This document shows positions 1 through 12,093 of a stretch of DNA of 64,000 bases, piece after piece. This DNA comes from Streptomyces sp. SCUT-3 (GTDB lineage: Bacteria > Actinomycetota > Actinomycetes > Streptomycetales > Streptomycetaceae): the NCBI RefSeq assembly GCF_014083985.1, contig NZ_CP046907.1, positions 1,716,001 through 1,780,000 of the forward strand. The letters run 5' to 3'. A program made the position numbers and the translations under genes. The number at the start of each line of letters is the position of its first letter. Position 1 is the first letter of the stretch. Under the pieces are notes generated by a model, which was not told where the DNA came from, made no database searches, and saw nothing but the letters and a program-made list of their open reading frames with translations.

Positions 1-76
1 AAGCGACAACCCCCCGGGGGCGGGCGTTACCTTGGTCTGCGCCCCCCGCGGGGCCACGGGAGGAGGGGGTCGGCAG

Positions 77-1072
77 GTGGAGCGCAGGACGATCGGTGCG
101 ACGGCCCTCGAAGTGGGCGCCGTGGGACTGGGGTGCATGCCGATGAACTGGGCCTACACGTCTTCCCGGCAGGACGGCGAGGAGTCGCTGCGGGCGGTGC
201 ACACCGCGCTGGACCTGGGTGCCTGCCTGCTGGACACGGCGGACATGTACGGCCCGTTCACCAACGAGCTGCTGCTGGGACGGGTGCTGCGGCAGCGGCG
301 CGCCGACGCCTTCGTCTCCACCAAGTGCGGGCTGCTGGTGGGCGACCAGCACGTCGTGGCCGACGGCCGCCCCGAGTACGTCCGGCGGGCCTGCGACGCG
401 TCGCTGCGCCGCCTGCAGACCGACGTCATCGACCTGTACCTGCTGCACCGGGTGGACCCCGAGGTCCCCGTGGAGGAGACCTGGGGCGCCATGGCGGAGC
501 TGGTCGCGGCCGGGAAGGTCCGGGCGCTGGGGCTCAGCGCCGTGGGCGCCCGGGGCGGGCGCAGGTCGCGCGGGGACGGCCTGCACTCCGGCACCATCGC
601 CCACCTGGCCCGCGTCCAGCAGGTGTTCCCGGTCTCCTGCGTGCAGGCGGAGTTGTCGGTGTGGTCGCCCGAGGCGCTGGACGCCCTGCTGCCGTGGTGC
701 TCGGCCCGCGGGATCGGCTTCATGGCGGCGATGCCGCTGGGCAACGGGTTCCTCACCGGCACGCTCACCCCGGGACAGGGCTTCGAACCCGACGACCTGC
801 GGGCCCGCCACCCCCGTTTCACGGCGGAGATGATGGCCGCGAACCAGCCGGTGGTGGCCGGGCTGCGACGGGTCGGCGAGCGGCACGGGGCGACCCCGGC
901 CCAGGTGGCGCTGGCCTGGGTGCTGGCCCAGGGGCCGCACGTCGTCCCCGTGCCCGGGACCAAGAGGCGGCAGTGGGCCGCGGAGAACGCGGCGGCGGCC
1001 GACGTGCTGCTGACCGCCCGGGACCTGGCCGAGATAGCGGCGCTGCCGCCGGCCCGGGACTCGTGGGACTGA
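77..1072 (+). CDS. Aldo/keto reductase
   Basis: This is a cytosolic NAD(P)H-dependent oxidoreductase of the aldo/keto reductase superfamily (TIM barrel), reducing an unknown aldehyde or ketone. The protein has 331 residues, normal for the family. The catalytic tetrad can be read as D53 and Y58 in DTADMYG, K83 in STKCG and H124 in LLHRVD. The C-terminal PVPGTKRRQW stretch fits the cofactor phosphate-binding region. I chose the GTG at 77 because an AGGAGG-type ribosome binding site lies 8 bases upstream; an in-frame TTG at 32 has no such site. It is monocistronic, followed by a weak hairpin. The substrate cannot be predicted from sequence. Confidence 0.88.
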   Translation: MERRTIGATALEVGAVGLGCMPMNWAYTSSRQDGEESLRAVHTALDLGACLLDTADMYGPFTNELLLGRVLRQRRADAFVSTKCGLLVGDQHVVADGRPEYVRRACDASLRRLQTDVIDLYLLHRVDPEVPVEETWGAMAELVAAGKVRALGLSAVGARGGRRSRGDGLHSGTIAHLARVQQVFPVSCVQAELSVWSPEALDALLPWCSARGIGFMAAMPLGNGFLTGTLTPGQGFEPDDLRARHPRFTAEMMAANQPVVAGLRRVGERHGATPAQVALAWVLAQGPHVVPVPGTKRRQWAAENAAAADVLLTARDLAEIAALPPARDSWD

Positions 1073-1116
1073 TTCCCGGCGCGCGGCGCGGTCCGTTGGT
1101 GTACTGGACGGGAGCC

Positions 1117-1132
1117 GGCCGCGCACGCGGCC
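1117..1132 (+). terminator. Weak hairpin after the aldo/keto reductase gene
   Basis: A 7-bp perfect inverted repeat (GGCCGCG / CGCGGCC, 2-base loop) lies in the 153-bp gap before the next gene. It is short and has no T-run, so termination is only possible. Confidence 0.3.
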
Positions 1133-1225
1133 CCGGCCGCCGCACCGTGCCCGCCCCGCCCCGCAACGCACCGCCTTCCCTGCACCGCCCGCACCGCACC
1201 GCCCGCGACCGTCCGGAGGGACCCG

Positions 1226-2382
1226 ATGAGACCCCGCCCCGCCACCGCGGCAGCGGCCGCAGCCGCAGCCGCAGCGCTCCTGATCGGCGGGTGCTCCGGC
1301 CCGGGCGGCGGCCCGGCGCCGTCGCCCTCCACCGCGTCCCCGTCCGCCCCGGCGTCCTCCTCCCCGGGCGGCACCCCTCCGCCCCGGCCCGCGGGACGGC
1401 AAAGGTGACCGGCACCGTCACCGAGGGGCTCGACTCGCCCTGGGGCGTGGCCCTGCTCCCGGGCGGGGACGCCCTGGTGGCCTCCCGGGACACCGGCACG
1501 GTCCACCGGGTGGACGCGGAGAGCGGGAGGAAGACCGAGGCGGGGCGGGTCCCCGGCGTCGCCGCCCGCGGCGAGGGCGGGCTGCTGGGGCTCGCCCTCT
1601 CCCCCGACTTCGGCTCCGACTCCTACGTCTACGCCTACGTCACCACCGGCTCGGACAACCGGATCGTGCGCATGGCCTACGACGACCGGCGGGACCCGGG
1701 CCAGCAGCTCGGCGCCCCGGACGTGGTGCTCAGGGGCATCCCGAAGGGGGAGATCCACAACGGCGGGCGGATCGCGTTCGGCCCGGACGGCATGCTCTAC
1801 GCCGGCACCGGCGAGACCGGCCGGCCCGGCCTGGCCCAGGACGAGGACTCCCTGGGAGGGAAGATCCTGCGGATGACCCCGGAGGGCGAGCCGGCCGGGG
1901 GCAACCCGGACGCCGGCTCGGTGGTCTACAGCCTCGGCCACCGCAACGTCCAGGGCCTGGCCTGGGACGGCGAGGGCAGGCTGTGGGCCTCCGAGCTCGG
2001 CCAGAACACCTGGGACGAGCTCAACCTGGTCCGGGCCGGCGGCAACTACGGCTGGCCGGAGGTCGAGGGCGACGGCGACCGCGCGGGGTACGTGGACCCG
2101 GTGGTCGTCTGGCGCCCCGCGGACGCCTCCCCGAGCGGGATCGCGATCGCCCGGGGGTCGGTGTGGGTGGCCTCCCTGCGCGGCGAGAGGCTGTGGCGGG
2201 TCCCGCTGGACGGCACCCGGGCCGCGGCCGAGCCGCAGGCGTTCCTGACGGGCGAGTACGGCCGGCTGCGCACCGTCGTGGCCGCGCCGGACGGCTCGTT
2301 GTGGCTGACCACCAGCAACACCGACGGCCGCGGGGACGTCCGCGACGGCGACGACCGCCTCCTGCGGCTGACCGTGCGCTGA
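1226..2382 (+). CDS. PQQ-dependent sugar dehydrogenase-like lipoprotein, apparent frameshift near 1391-1395
   Basis: This is a secreted, membrane-anchored beta-propeller of the glucose/sorbosone dehydrogenase family, which uses pyrroloquinoline quinone to oxidise sugars; the substrate here is unknown. ATG 1226 follows a GGAGGG site and opens a lipoprotein signal ending in the lipobox LIGGC (C23), then a Pro/Ser linker. That frame stops at 1406-1408. The catalytic body continues in another frame with family motifs GEGGLLGLALSPDF, IHNGGRIAFGPDG, LGGKILRM, YSLGHRNVQG and NYGWPEVEG. Adding one G to the GGG run near 1393 would restore one protein of about 385 residues. The body also has a GTG at 1405 overlapping the first stop (GTGA), but without a convincing ribosome binding site, so a frame break is likelier than a second gene. 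Confidence 0.8.
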
Positions 2383-2398
2383 CCGCGGGCCGGTACGG

Positions 2399-5300
2399 CT
2401 AGCCGGTCGGCGCGTGCTCCGCCGTGCCCGCGAACAGGCGCAGCCGGTGGGCCACCGCCGCGGCCTCGCCGCGGCTGGAGACCTCCAGCTTGGCGAGGAT
2501 GTTGGAGACGTGGACGCTCGCGGTCTTCGGGGAGATGAACAGCGCCTCGGCGATGGCCCGGTTGCTGCGCCCGGCCGCCACCAGCCTCAGCACCTCCCGC
2601 TCGCGGCGGGTCAGCCCCAGTTCGAGGGCCGGGTCGCGCGGGGCGGGCGGAAGGTCCGCGGGCCCGCACCGGCCGGGGCGGTCCAGGGGGATCCCGGCCC
2701 GCCGGGCCAGCAGTTCGACCTCCTCCAGCAGGGGGCGGGCGCCGAGCCGGACGGCCGTGCCGTGCGCGGAGTCCAGCAGCCGCGCCGCCTCCTCCCGCCC
2801 GTCCCCTCCGCCCACCAGCAGCGTCTCGGCCCACCGGCACCGGGCCAGCGCGGCCGGGTAGGGGCGTTCGAGGGCGGTGAAGCCGGACGCCGCCTCCTCC
2901 CAGACGCCGGGGTCGTACCGGCCGCGGGCGCGGGCGAGTTCGCCGTCGACCGTGCGGGACCACAGGTGCCACACCGGGGCGGGCCGGGGGGTTTCCCGGG
3001 CTGTGGCGCGCAGCAGTTCCAGCGACTCCTCCCGCCCGGCGGCGGCCGCGGGCAGTCCGCGCAGGTCCGCCTCCGCGGCGGCCGCCCGGGCGAGCAGGGG
3101 CCACCAGTACTGCTCGAACCCGAGCGGGGGGCCGGACTCGCGCGCCCGCGCCACGGCGGCACGCGCACGGTCGAACCGCCCCCGAACGGCGGCGAGCCGC
3201 ACCTCGATCTCGGCGAAGGGCACGGCGTGCTGGGGCTGGCGGGCGATCGGCCCCATCGCCGAGCGGGCCAGCTCGAGCAGGCGCCCGGCCTCCTCCCACT
3301 CGCCCCGTAAGGCGGCCAGTTGGGCGGCCCGCAGTTCGATCCACGCCTGGTGGCGGAAGAGCCGCCCGCCGTCGCGCGACTCCTCGACGATCGTGCGGGC
3401 CCGGTCCCACTCCCCCAGGGATATCAGCGACTCGGCCAGGTTGCCGAGGATGAAGCGGCCGTTGTCCGCGAGGCCCAGCGCGCGGGTCTCGGCGATCCCG
3501 GCCGGCGCGGCCTCCACGGCCTCCCGGGAGCGGCCGGCCGCCTCCAGGACGTGCAGCAGGTTCCCGTGGGCGCGGCTGGAGGCCAGGGGCGCGCCCATGC
3601 CGCGGACGCGCTCGCACAGCGCGTACAGCTCCGCCACGCCGCGGTCGGTCTGCCCGGCCTGCACCCGCAGGCAGGCAAGGGTGATCAGGGCGTTGACCTC
3701 GACGTCCTCCGCGCCCACCAGGCGGGCCAGTTCCACGGCGCGCTCGGCGGCGGAGACGGGGTCCGCCCCCGGTCCCTCGAGCATCTCCCACGCCGCGGTG
3801 GTCGCCAGGACGTCGGCGTGCACGGCGGACGGCGGCAGGCCCCGCACCAGTTCCCGCGCCCGCTCCAGCTCGGCCCGGCCGTCGCCGCGCCCGGTGTACT
3901 TGACCAGGCGCGACTGCTGGAGCCAGAACCAGGCGGCGCGGAGCGGGTCCGGGTTCTCCTCCAGGATCCTCAGGGCCCGGCGGACCAGCTTGGAGGCCAG
4001 CTCCCGGGCCTCGGCCAGGCGGGCGGCGACCGCCGCCCCGGCGAGCAGGTCGAGGTGGTGCAGGGGGCGCGCGTCACCGTCCCGGTGGCAGCTGCAGGGC
4101 GGGTACGACTCCACGCTCTCCGGGCCGGGCAGGTCCCGGCGGTCCTCCTCGGGGACCGCGTCCCACAGTTCCATGGCGCGCTGCAGCAGTTGGAGCTGCT
4201 CGGCGTAGGCGTGCCGGCGGCGGGCCTCGAAGGCCGCCCGCAGGATGGCCGGCAGGGCCTTGCGGGCGTCGTGGGCGTGGTACCAGTAGCCGGCCAGGCG
4301 GGGCGTGTGCTGTTCGGCGGGACCAGGGAGGGGTCGGCCTCCAGGGCCCGGGCGTAGGCCCGGTTGAGCAGGCTGCGCTCCCCGGGCAGCAGGTCGTCGC
4401 TGACGGCCTCGCGGACGAGGGCGTGCCGGAAGCGGTAGCCGTCCCCGTCGTCGGTGGGGCGCAGGATGTTGGCGCCGACGGCGGCCCGCAGCGCCTCGAT
4501 CAGCTCCTCCTCCGGCACGTCCGCCACCGTCGACAGCAGGGCGTGCTCGACGGTGGAGCCGCCCTCGGCGGCGATCCGCAGCACCCGCTGGGTGGACTCG
4601 GGCAGCGCCTCGACCCGCACCAGCAGCACGTCGCGCAGGGACTCCGACAGGCCGCTCAGGCAGCCGTCGCCGATGCTGCAGGCCAGTTCCTCGACGAAGA
4701 AGGGGTTGCCCTCGGAGCGGCGGTAGATCTCCTCGACGAGCTCGGGGGCCTGCTCGCCCGCCATGATCCCGGCGAGCTGCCGGGCGACCTCGTCGCGGGT
4801 GAACCGGGGCACCTCGATGCGGCGCACGGTGCGCAGCCGGTCCAGTTCGGCGAGGAAGGGGCGCAGCGGGTGGCGCCGGTGGATGTCGTCGGCGCGGTAG
4901 GTGGCGACCAGGACCAGGCGGGCCCGGTGCAGGGAGCGGAAGAGGTAGGCGAGCAGTTCGCGGGTGGAGCGGTCGGCCCAGTGCAGGTCCTCGAAGACGA
5001 CGACGAGGGTGCGCTCGGCCGACAGCCGCTCCAGCAGGCGGGCCGTCGACTCGAAGAGCCGGGCCCGGGCGTACTCGTCGTGGCTCTCCCGGCCGGCCTC
5101 GCCCAGGTCGGGCAGGAGGAGGGCGAGTTCGCCCTCGTGGCCCGCGGCCGCCTCGGCCAGTTCCGGGCCCAGGGCGCGGTGCAGCATGCGCAGGGCGGTG
5201 GCCACGGGGACGAACGGCAGCCCGTCGGCGCCGATCTCCAGGCATCCGCCGACGGCGGTGACGGCGCCCGCCTCCCTGGCCGAGGCCGTGAACTCGTCCA

Positions 5301-5511
5301 GCAGACGGGTCTTGCCCACGCCGGCCTCGCCGCCGACGAGCAGCGCCTGCGGCTCTCCGGCCTCCGCGCGGGCGAGCGCGGAGGCGAGGACGGTCAGCTC
5401 CTGGCCGCGGCCGATGAACACCGGGTTGATCGACTGAGGCTGCACGGTTCCGAGCATGACACAGGGGGCGGACGGCGGGGCACCGGTTTTCCGCGCCGCC
5501 GCGGTGCTCAC
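2399..5511 (-). CDS. LAL-type LuxR family transcriptional regulator with AAA ATPase domain, apparent frameshift near 4320
   Basis: This is a large ATP-binding regulator of the LuxR family (about 1,037 residues), expected to be a cytosolic activator responding to an unknown ligand. The N-terminal ATPase has Walker [10 protein letters not shown] (60-68) and Walker [13 protein letters not shown] (169-180). A long helical TPR-like middle region follows. The C-terminal 60 residues carry a LuxR helix-turn-helix with [15 protein letters not shown] and [17 protein letters not shown]. The frame breaks near residue 397: upstream reads [10 protein letters not shown] and the next correct frame resumes at [18 protein letters not shown]. 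One extra C in the C run would join them. The GTG start at 5511 overlaps the stop of the small gene upstream (GTGA), implying translational coupling; an alternative start is ATG 5457. Confidence 0.82.
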
Positions 5512-5690
5512 CCCGCGGAGCCGCGACGGCGGGCCGTGCGCCCGCGCGCCCCGGCGGTGGTCCCGGAACCGGCCGCGGGGCGGCGGCGGTCCCGGCGGGC
5601 CTGCTGCGCCAGACGCCGTTCCGCGGCGCAGCGCTGCAGCTCCTCGGCCCTGATCCGGTGCATCTCGTAGTCGAACAAGGTCGTCTCCAC
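5508..5690 (-). CDS. Small basic hypothetical protein upstream of the LAL regulator
   Basis: This is a 60-residue protein starting at GTG 5690. The N-terminal half is helical ([20 protein letters not shown]) and the C-terminal half is Arg/Ala/Gly-rich. It resembles short Streptomyces proteins that begin with a similar FDYE-HRIR-EEL pattern and have no assigned function. Its TGA overlaps the GTG of the LAL regulator by 4 bp, which argues that it is translated. No catalytic motif, signal or membrane segment is visible. Confidence 0.55.
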   Translation of the reverse strand: METTLFDYEMHRIRAEELQRCAAERRLAQQARRDRRRPAAGSGTTAGARGRTARRRGSAG

Positions 5691-5889
5691 TGGTCTCGGG
5701 GGTTCAAGGCGACGCCTCGAGACTCCTCGGCAAGGCAGGGCCGGCGCATCGGGAGACTTCCCGATTCCCGGGGCCCCAGGGCCTCAGACGGGCCCGGGGA
5801 CGGGCCCGGCCTACGGGCGGCGACCGGGTGGGGAACCCGAGTACCCGTACCCATGTGCGATGTCAGTGGTTCCGGGCAGGCTGTGCTCC

Positions 5890-6045
5890 ATGAACGAGAC
5901 CTTGATCGAGCGCAGGGGCGGAAGCGTGCACGGCGGCGGCACGGAGCGTGCGATGGCGGTGGGCCTGGGCCTGGGGGGCGCCCTGGCCGTGGCGTGGGTG
6001 CTGGCCGTGGCGTGGACCATAGCGACGTGGACCGGGATCACCTGA
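5890..6045 (+). CDS. Possible small single-pass membrane protein
   Basis: This is a 51-residue reading frame from ATG 5890. After a polar N-terminus ([11 protein letters not shown]), one hydrophobic segment of about 22 residues runs through [18 protein letters not shown]. The ribosome binding site is weak. It stands alone between the divergent LAL operon and the gatB terminator. It may be a real small membrane protein, but length and composition alone do not prove it. Confidence 0.35.
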   Translation: MNETLIERRGGSVHGGGTERAMAVGLGLGGALAVAWVLAVAWTIATWTGIT

Positions 6046-6163
6046 TCGCGGACCAGGACCGCCCGGCGGCCCGGCGACGGTCCGGCGGCGGCGGTCCGGA
6101 CCCGGGACACGGCCCGGCGACCCGCGACCCGGCGAAGGGCGGTGCGCGCCCCGCGGGAAACAC

Positions 6164-6207
6164 GGCGGGGGCGCCGCGTCCGTGTCACCGGACGCGACGC
6201 CCCCGCC
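6164..6207. terminator. Strong bidirectional-type terminator hairpin after gatB
   Basis: A 19-bp stem (6164-6182 with 6189-6207) has one mismatch and a 6-base loop. It lies 36 bases past the gatB stop and between convergent reading frames. GC-rich stems without a T-run are usual for actinomycete terminators. Confidence 0.75.
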
Positions 6208-6242
6208 GGGGTGCGTCACCGTCTGCGCCTCGTTCCCGGGCG

Positions 6243-7748
6243 TCAGCCCTGCACGCCCAGCCTCTCCAGGATCAGCTCGCGCACGCGGGCGGCGTCGGCC
6301 TGGCCGCGGGTGGCCTTCATGACCGCGCCGACCAGCGCGCCGGCCGCGGCGACCTTGCCGCTGCGGACCTTCTCGGCGATGCCCGCGTTGGCGGCGATCG
6401 CCTCGTCGACGGCCGCGCCGAGGGCGCCCTCGTCGGAGACGACCTTCAGGCCCCGCTTGTCGACGACCTCGTCCGGCTCGCCCTCGCCGGCCAGCACGCC
6501 CTCGATGACCTGGCGGGCCAGCTTGTCGTTGAGGGAGCCGTCGGACACCAGCGCGGCCACCCGGGCGACCTGCGCCGGGGTGATCGGCAGCGCGGCGATG
6601 TCGGTGCCGTCCTCGTTGGCGCGGCGGGCCAGCTCGCCCATCCACCACTTGCGGGCCTGGTCGGCCGGGGCGCCGGCGTCGATGGTGGCCACGATCAGGT
6701 CGATGGCGCCGGCGTTGAGCACCGACTGCATCTCGTGGTCGGACAGGCCCCAGTCGGCCTGCAGGCGCATGCGGCGCACCCGCGGCAGCTCCGGCAGCCC
6801 GGCGCGCAGCTCCTCGACCCACTCGCGGGACGGGGCGACCGGCACCAGGTCGGGCTCGGGGAAGTACCGGTAGTCCTCGGCCTCCTCCTTGATCCGGCCG
6901 GAGGTGGTGGAGCCGTCGTCCTCGTGGAAGTGGCGGGTCTCCTGGACGACGGTGCCGCCGGAGGAGAGCACCGCGGCGTGCCGCTGGATCTCGAAGCGGG
7001 CGGCCCGCTCGACCGACCGCAGCGAGTTGACGTTCTTGGTCTCCGAGCGGGTGCCGAACTTCTCCTGCCCGTGCGGGCGCAGCGAGAGGTTGACGTCGCA
7101 GCGCATCTGGCCCATCTCCATGCGGGCCTCGGAGACGCCCAGGGCCTTGATGAGCTCGCGCAGCTCGGCGACGTAGGCCTTGGCGACCTGCGGCGCCCTC
7201 TCCCCCGCGCCGACGATCGGCTTGGTGACGATCTCGATGAGCGGGATGCCGGCCCGGTTGTAGTCGAGCAGCGAGTGCACGGCGCCGTGGATGCGGCCGG
7301 TGGCGCCGCCCACGTGGGTGGACTTGCCGGTGTCCTCCTCCATGTGGGCGCGCTCGATCTCGACGCGGAAGGTCTCCCCGTCGACCTCGACGTCGAGGTA
7401 GCCGTCGTAGGCGATCGGCTCGTCGTACTGCGAGGTCTGGAAGTTCTTCGGCATGTCCGGATAGAAGTAGTTCTTCCGGGCGAAGCGGCACCACTCGGCG
7501 ATCTCGCAGTTGAGCGCCAGGCCGATCTTGATCGCGGACTCCACGGCGGTGGCGTTGACCACCGGCAGGGAGCCGGGCATGCCCAGGCAGGTGGGGCACA
7601 CCTGGCTGTTGGGCTCGGCGCCCAGGGAGGTGGAGCAGCCGCAGAACATCTTGGTGGCGGTGCCGAGCTCGACGTGGACCTCGAGGCCCATCACCGGGTC
7701 GTAGGCCGTGAGGGCGTCCTCGTACGGCATCAGGTCAATGACAGTCAC
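6243..7748 (-). CDS. gatB: Asp-tRNA(Asn)/Glu-tRNA(Gln) amidotransferase subunit B
   Basis: GatB is the kinase/transamidation subunit of the GatCAB complex. It phosphorylates the side chain of mischarged Glu-tRNA(Gln) or Asp-tRNA(Asn) so that ammonia from GatA can amidate it. The protein has 501 residues, full length. The family signature near the N-terminus reads [15 protein letters not shown], followed by the FCGCS and [16 protein letters not shown] region and the zinc/ATP-site segment [14 protein letters not shown]. The C-terminal YqeY-like tail domain is present. The start is GTG 7748, with an AGGGA site about 10 bases upstream. It is the last gene of gatC-gatA-small membrane gene-gatB and is followed by a strong terminator. 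Confidence 0.97.
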   Translation of the reverse strand: MTVIDLMPYEDALTAYDPVMGLEVHVELGTATKMFCGCSTSLGAEPNSQVCPTCLGMPGSLPVVNATAVESAIKIGLALNCEIAEWCRFARKNYFYPDMPKNFQTSQYDEPIAYDGYLDVEVDGETFRVEIERAHMEEDTGKSTHVGGATGRIHGAVHSLLDYNRAGIPLIEIVTKPIVGAGERAPQVAKAYVAELRELIKALGVSEARMEMGQMRCDVNLSLRPHGQEKFGTRSETKNVNSLRSVERAARFEIQRHAAVLSSGGTVVQETRHFHEDDGSTTSGRIKEEAEDYRYFPEPDLVPVAPSREWVEELRAGLPELPRVRRMRLQADWGLSDHEMQSVLNAGAIDLIVATIDAGAPADQARKWWMGELARRANEDGTDIAALPITPAQVARVAALVSDGSLNDKLARQVIEGVLAGEGEPDEVVDKRGLKVVSDEGALGAAVDEAIAANAGIAEKVRSGKVAAAGALVGAVMKATRGQADAARVRELILERLGVQG

Positions 7749-7764
7749 GGAAGAACTTTCCCTC

Positions 7765-8000
7765 TCAGCCCAGCAGGACGTCGTCGTCGCCCAGGCGGCG
7801 CACTTCGCGCACCAGGATGGCGACGCCGGTGGCGATCGCGGCCGCGGAGAAGACCGCGTCGGCCAGCTGAAGCGCGTCGTTCTCGGTGCGGGCGAGCCGG
7901 GCCTGCTTGACGACGCCGAACGCGCCGATCAGCGAGGTGCCGATGGACAGGTACAGTCCGGCCCTGCTCTTCTTGAACCCCTTGGCCTTCGCGAGCTTGC

Positions 8001-8004
<4 letters not shown>
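7765..8004 (-). CDS. Small conserved membrane protein between gatA and gatB
   Basis: This is a 79-residue protein with a basic N-terminus ([16 protein letters not shown]) and two hydrophobic stretches, one at about residues 17-33 ([17 protein letters not shown]) and one at about 48-64 ([18 protein letters not shown]). Its GTG start overlaps the gatA stop codon (GTGA, 8001-8004), so translation is coupled to gatA. I recall similar small proteins at this position in other streptomycetes, with no known function. The position suggests co-expression with the amidotransferase rather than a proven role in it. Confidence 0.75.
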
Positions 8005-9501
<1,497 letters not shown>

Positions 9502-9502
9502 G

Positions 9503-9799
9503 TCAGTCCTCCCCCAGGATCTGCGGCACCTTGAAACGCTGCTGCTCGGCGGCGGGGGCGCCGGACAGCGCCTGCTCCGGGGTGAGCGAGGGCCGCACCA
9601 CGTCCGGCCGCATGACGTTGGTCAGCGGCAGGGGGTGCGAGGTCGGCGGAATGTCGTCGGCCGCGATCTCTCCGACGCGGGCGACCGCGCCGATGATCAC
9701 GTCGAGCTGCTCGGCGAAGTGGTCCAGCTCTTCGTCCTGCAGCTCAAGACGCGACAGCCGGGCGAGGTGGGAGACCTCCTCGCGCGTGATGCCAGGCAT
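9503..9799 (-). CDS. gatC: Asp-tRNA(Asn)/Glu-tRNA(Gln) amidotransferase subunit C
   Basis: GatC is the 98-residue structural subunit that wraps GatA and GatB together. The start [20 protein letters not shown] is the standard GatC N-terminus. The middle reads [16 protein letters not shown] and the C-terminal FKVPQIL segment is the family hallmark. It is the first gene of the gat operon, so the promoter should lie in the 100 bp above 9799. Confidence 0.96.
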   Translation of the reverse strand: MPGITREEVSHLARLSRLELQDEELDHFAEQLDVIIGAVARVGEIAADDIPPTSHPLPLTNVMRPDVVRPSLTPEQALSGAPAAEQQRFKVPQILGED

Positions 9800-9864
9800 G
9801 CAGCGATCCTCTGGGGGTGGGTGGGCGTGTCGGTTTCGCGGCCAATCCTATGGCTCCCGGCGGC

Positions 9865-9885
9865 CGGGCGGCGAAACGCCGCCCG
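9865..9885 (-). terminator. Terminator hairpin after the GGDEF-EAL gene
   Basis: A 9-bp perfect stem (CGGGCGGCG / CGCCGCCCG) with an AAA loop lies 23 bases past the stop of the GGDEF-EAL gene and upstream of gatC. It separates the two transcription units. Confidence 0.6.
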
Positions 9886-9907
9886 CCGCCCCCGCCGCGC
9901 CGCCGGG

Positions 9908-12093
9908 TCAGGGCAGGAGGGGGCGGGTCGCGGAGGGCCGCGAGGGCGCCGGGGTGCCGCTCGCGGCTCCCCCCGCCGACCGGCCCACGACACCGCCGAC
10001 ACCGCCGATGCCGCCGGTGCGCGGGGTGCGGGGCGGCAGGGCGGCCGCGGCGAGCCCCTCGCGCGCCCCGCGCCCGCGCAGCCAGGCGGTCGCCTCCTCG
10101 GGTGGCATGGCGGCCGAGACCAGCCAGCCCTGCACCGCGTCGCACCCCAGTGCCCGCAGGCGCTCCCAGGTCTCGTCGTCCTCCACGCCCTCGGCGACCA
10201 CGACCAGGCCGAGGGAGTGGGCCAGGTCCAGGGTGCAGCGGACGATCTCGGCGTCCTCGGCGTCCACCGCGAGCCGCGCCACGAAGGAGCGGTCGATCTT
10301 CAGCTCGCTGACCGGCAGCCTGCGCAGGTGCACCAGCGAGGAGTAGCCGGTGCCGAAGTCGTCCAGCGACATCTTCACCCCGTGGCCGGTCAGCCCGGCC
10401 AGGGTGTCGGCCGCCCGCTGCGGGTCCTCCAGCAGGACGTGCTCGGTGATCTCCAGCTGCAACGATCCTGCAGGCACGTTGTGGCGGGCCAGACGGGCCG
10501 CCACGGAGCCGGCGAAGCCGGGCGTGTGGACGTCCCGGGGGGAGACGTTGACGGCGACGGGCACGTCGATGCCCATCGCCCTCCAGCGCGCGACCTGGGC
10601 GAGCGCGGTCTCCAGGACGTACTCGGTCAGCCGGGGCATCAGGCCGGAGGTCTCGGCGATGCCGATGAACTCGTCCGGGCTGACCCGGCCGCGTTCGGGG
10701 TGCACCCAGCGCACCAGGGCCTCCAGGCCCGCGACCCGCCCGTCGAAGGCGACCTTCGGCTGGTAGTGCAGCTTGACCTGGCCGGAGTCCAGCGCCCGGC
10801 GCAGGTCCCCGAGGAGGCCGAGGCGGTCGGGGGTGTTGCCGTCGCGGTGGGCCTCGTAGACCTCGACGCCGCTGCGGTCCCGCTTGGCCTGGTACATCGC
10901 CACGTCGGCCCGGCGCAGCAGCCCCTCGCCGTCCGTCGCGTGGTCGGGGAAGACGCTCACCCCGGCGGACGCCTCCAGGACCAGGGAGAGCCCGTCGAGG
11001 TCGAGCGGGGCGCTGAGCGAGGCGACCAGCAGGCGGGCCACCCGCTGGGCGCCGGTGGGCGAGTCCGCGAGGGGCAGCAGGACGGCGAACTCGTCCCCGC
11101 CGAGCCGGGCGACCTCGGCGCCGCGGGGCAGGGCCAGGCGCAGCCGGTCGGCGACCTGCAGGAGCAGGCGGTCGCCGGCGAGGTGGCCGAGGGTGTCGTT
11201 GACCGAGCGGAAGCGGTCGAGGTCGATCAGGACGAGGGCGGCGCGCTTGCCCACCCGTTCGGCCTCGTCCAGGGCGGCCCGGGTGCGCTCCAGCAGCCAC
11301 TGGCGGTTGTTCAGGCCGGTCAGGGGGTCGCGCAGTTGCTCCTCGGCGCGGGCGCGGGCGATCCACAGGGTGGAGTCCAGGGCCATCAGGGGGATGGCGA
11401 ACAGCGGGAGGAGGACGGGGCGCGGTCCGGCCGCGACCAGGACGATCAGCGGGGAGATGCCGAGCAGGGCGACGCCGACCAGCCCCTGGCGGACGAGCGT
11501 CATCCGGGCGACGCTGCGCAGGCCGCGGGTGTGCGGTCCCACGCACACCCACAGCAGGCCGCGGGTGGTCAGCAGGTAGGCCGCGGCGGCCGCGGTGATC
11601 TGGAAGACCGTGGCCAGGTCCCAGGCGGCGGGGAGCCAGGGGTGCTCGATGCCGGGCCGCACCCCGGAGGCGGCCAGGGACAGCGAGGCGGCGCCGATGC
11701 CGAGGATGTCCACGGCCCCGTGCACGGCCGCCCTGCGCCGGCGGTGGCGCCGGGCGGCGGCGACCAGAACCACCACGGCGAGGCTGACCAGGACCGCGGC
11801 GACCCAGCCGTACATGAGCAGGACGGCGAGAGTGAGGGCGGCACCCGAGCACGTGCCGCCCCACCACCGGTCCCTCCCGAGGGCCACCAGGTGACCCACG
11901 ACCAGACCGGTGAGTAAGGCGAAGGCCCATCCGGCGGGACCGCCGGGGAAGAGCGCGCGCCCCTCGGCCAGGGCGCGGGCCACGCCGGCCGCCGCGGCGA
12001 CCGCGGCGGCGGCGACGACCGCCGGGGCAGGACCGGCAGTGCGGCCAGCCGGCGCAGGGTGTGCACCGGCACGGCGCTGTCCGTCGGTTTCAT
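9908..12093 (-). CDS. rmdB: Membrane GGDEF-EAL cyclic-di-GMP protein (RmdB-like), apparent frameshift near 12024
   Basis: This is a cyclic-di-GMP turnover protein of about 728 residues. The N-terminal third is hydrophobic with several membrane segments. The GGDEF domain carries an intact RLGGDEFAVLL and the EAL domain an intact GLEALVRW, together with DDFGTGYSSL and AEGVED. From memory, the S. coelicolor gene next to ligA and gatC (SCO5495) is RmdB, a phosphodiesterase affecting colony development; the symbol rests on that position and architecture. The ATG at 12093 (MKPTDSAVPVHTLRRL) has a GAGAGGGA site, but its frame breaks near residue 23. The downstream frame resumes at VVAAAAVAAAAG. One missing C in the CCCC run explains this. 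Confidence 0.85.

Noticed and set aside
133-1225. Reading frame in another phase running through the aldo/keto reductase gene into the sugar dehydrogenase
   Set aside because: Its first 360 residues are low-complexity Arg/Gly/Pro; only the part after about 1390 is real protein.
1380-1408. Programmed -1 ribosomal frameshifting in the sugar dehydrogenase gene
   Set aside because: No slippery heptamer is seen, and similar breaks in unrelated neighbouring genes point to sequence error.
2414-4357. Long plus-strand open frames opposite the LAL regulator
   Set aside because: They are antisense frames kept open by GC-rich third positions; composition is Arg/Gly/Ala-rich with no domain, and the opposite strand has clear ATPase and HTH motifs.
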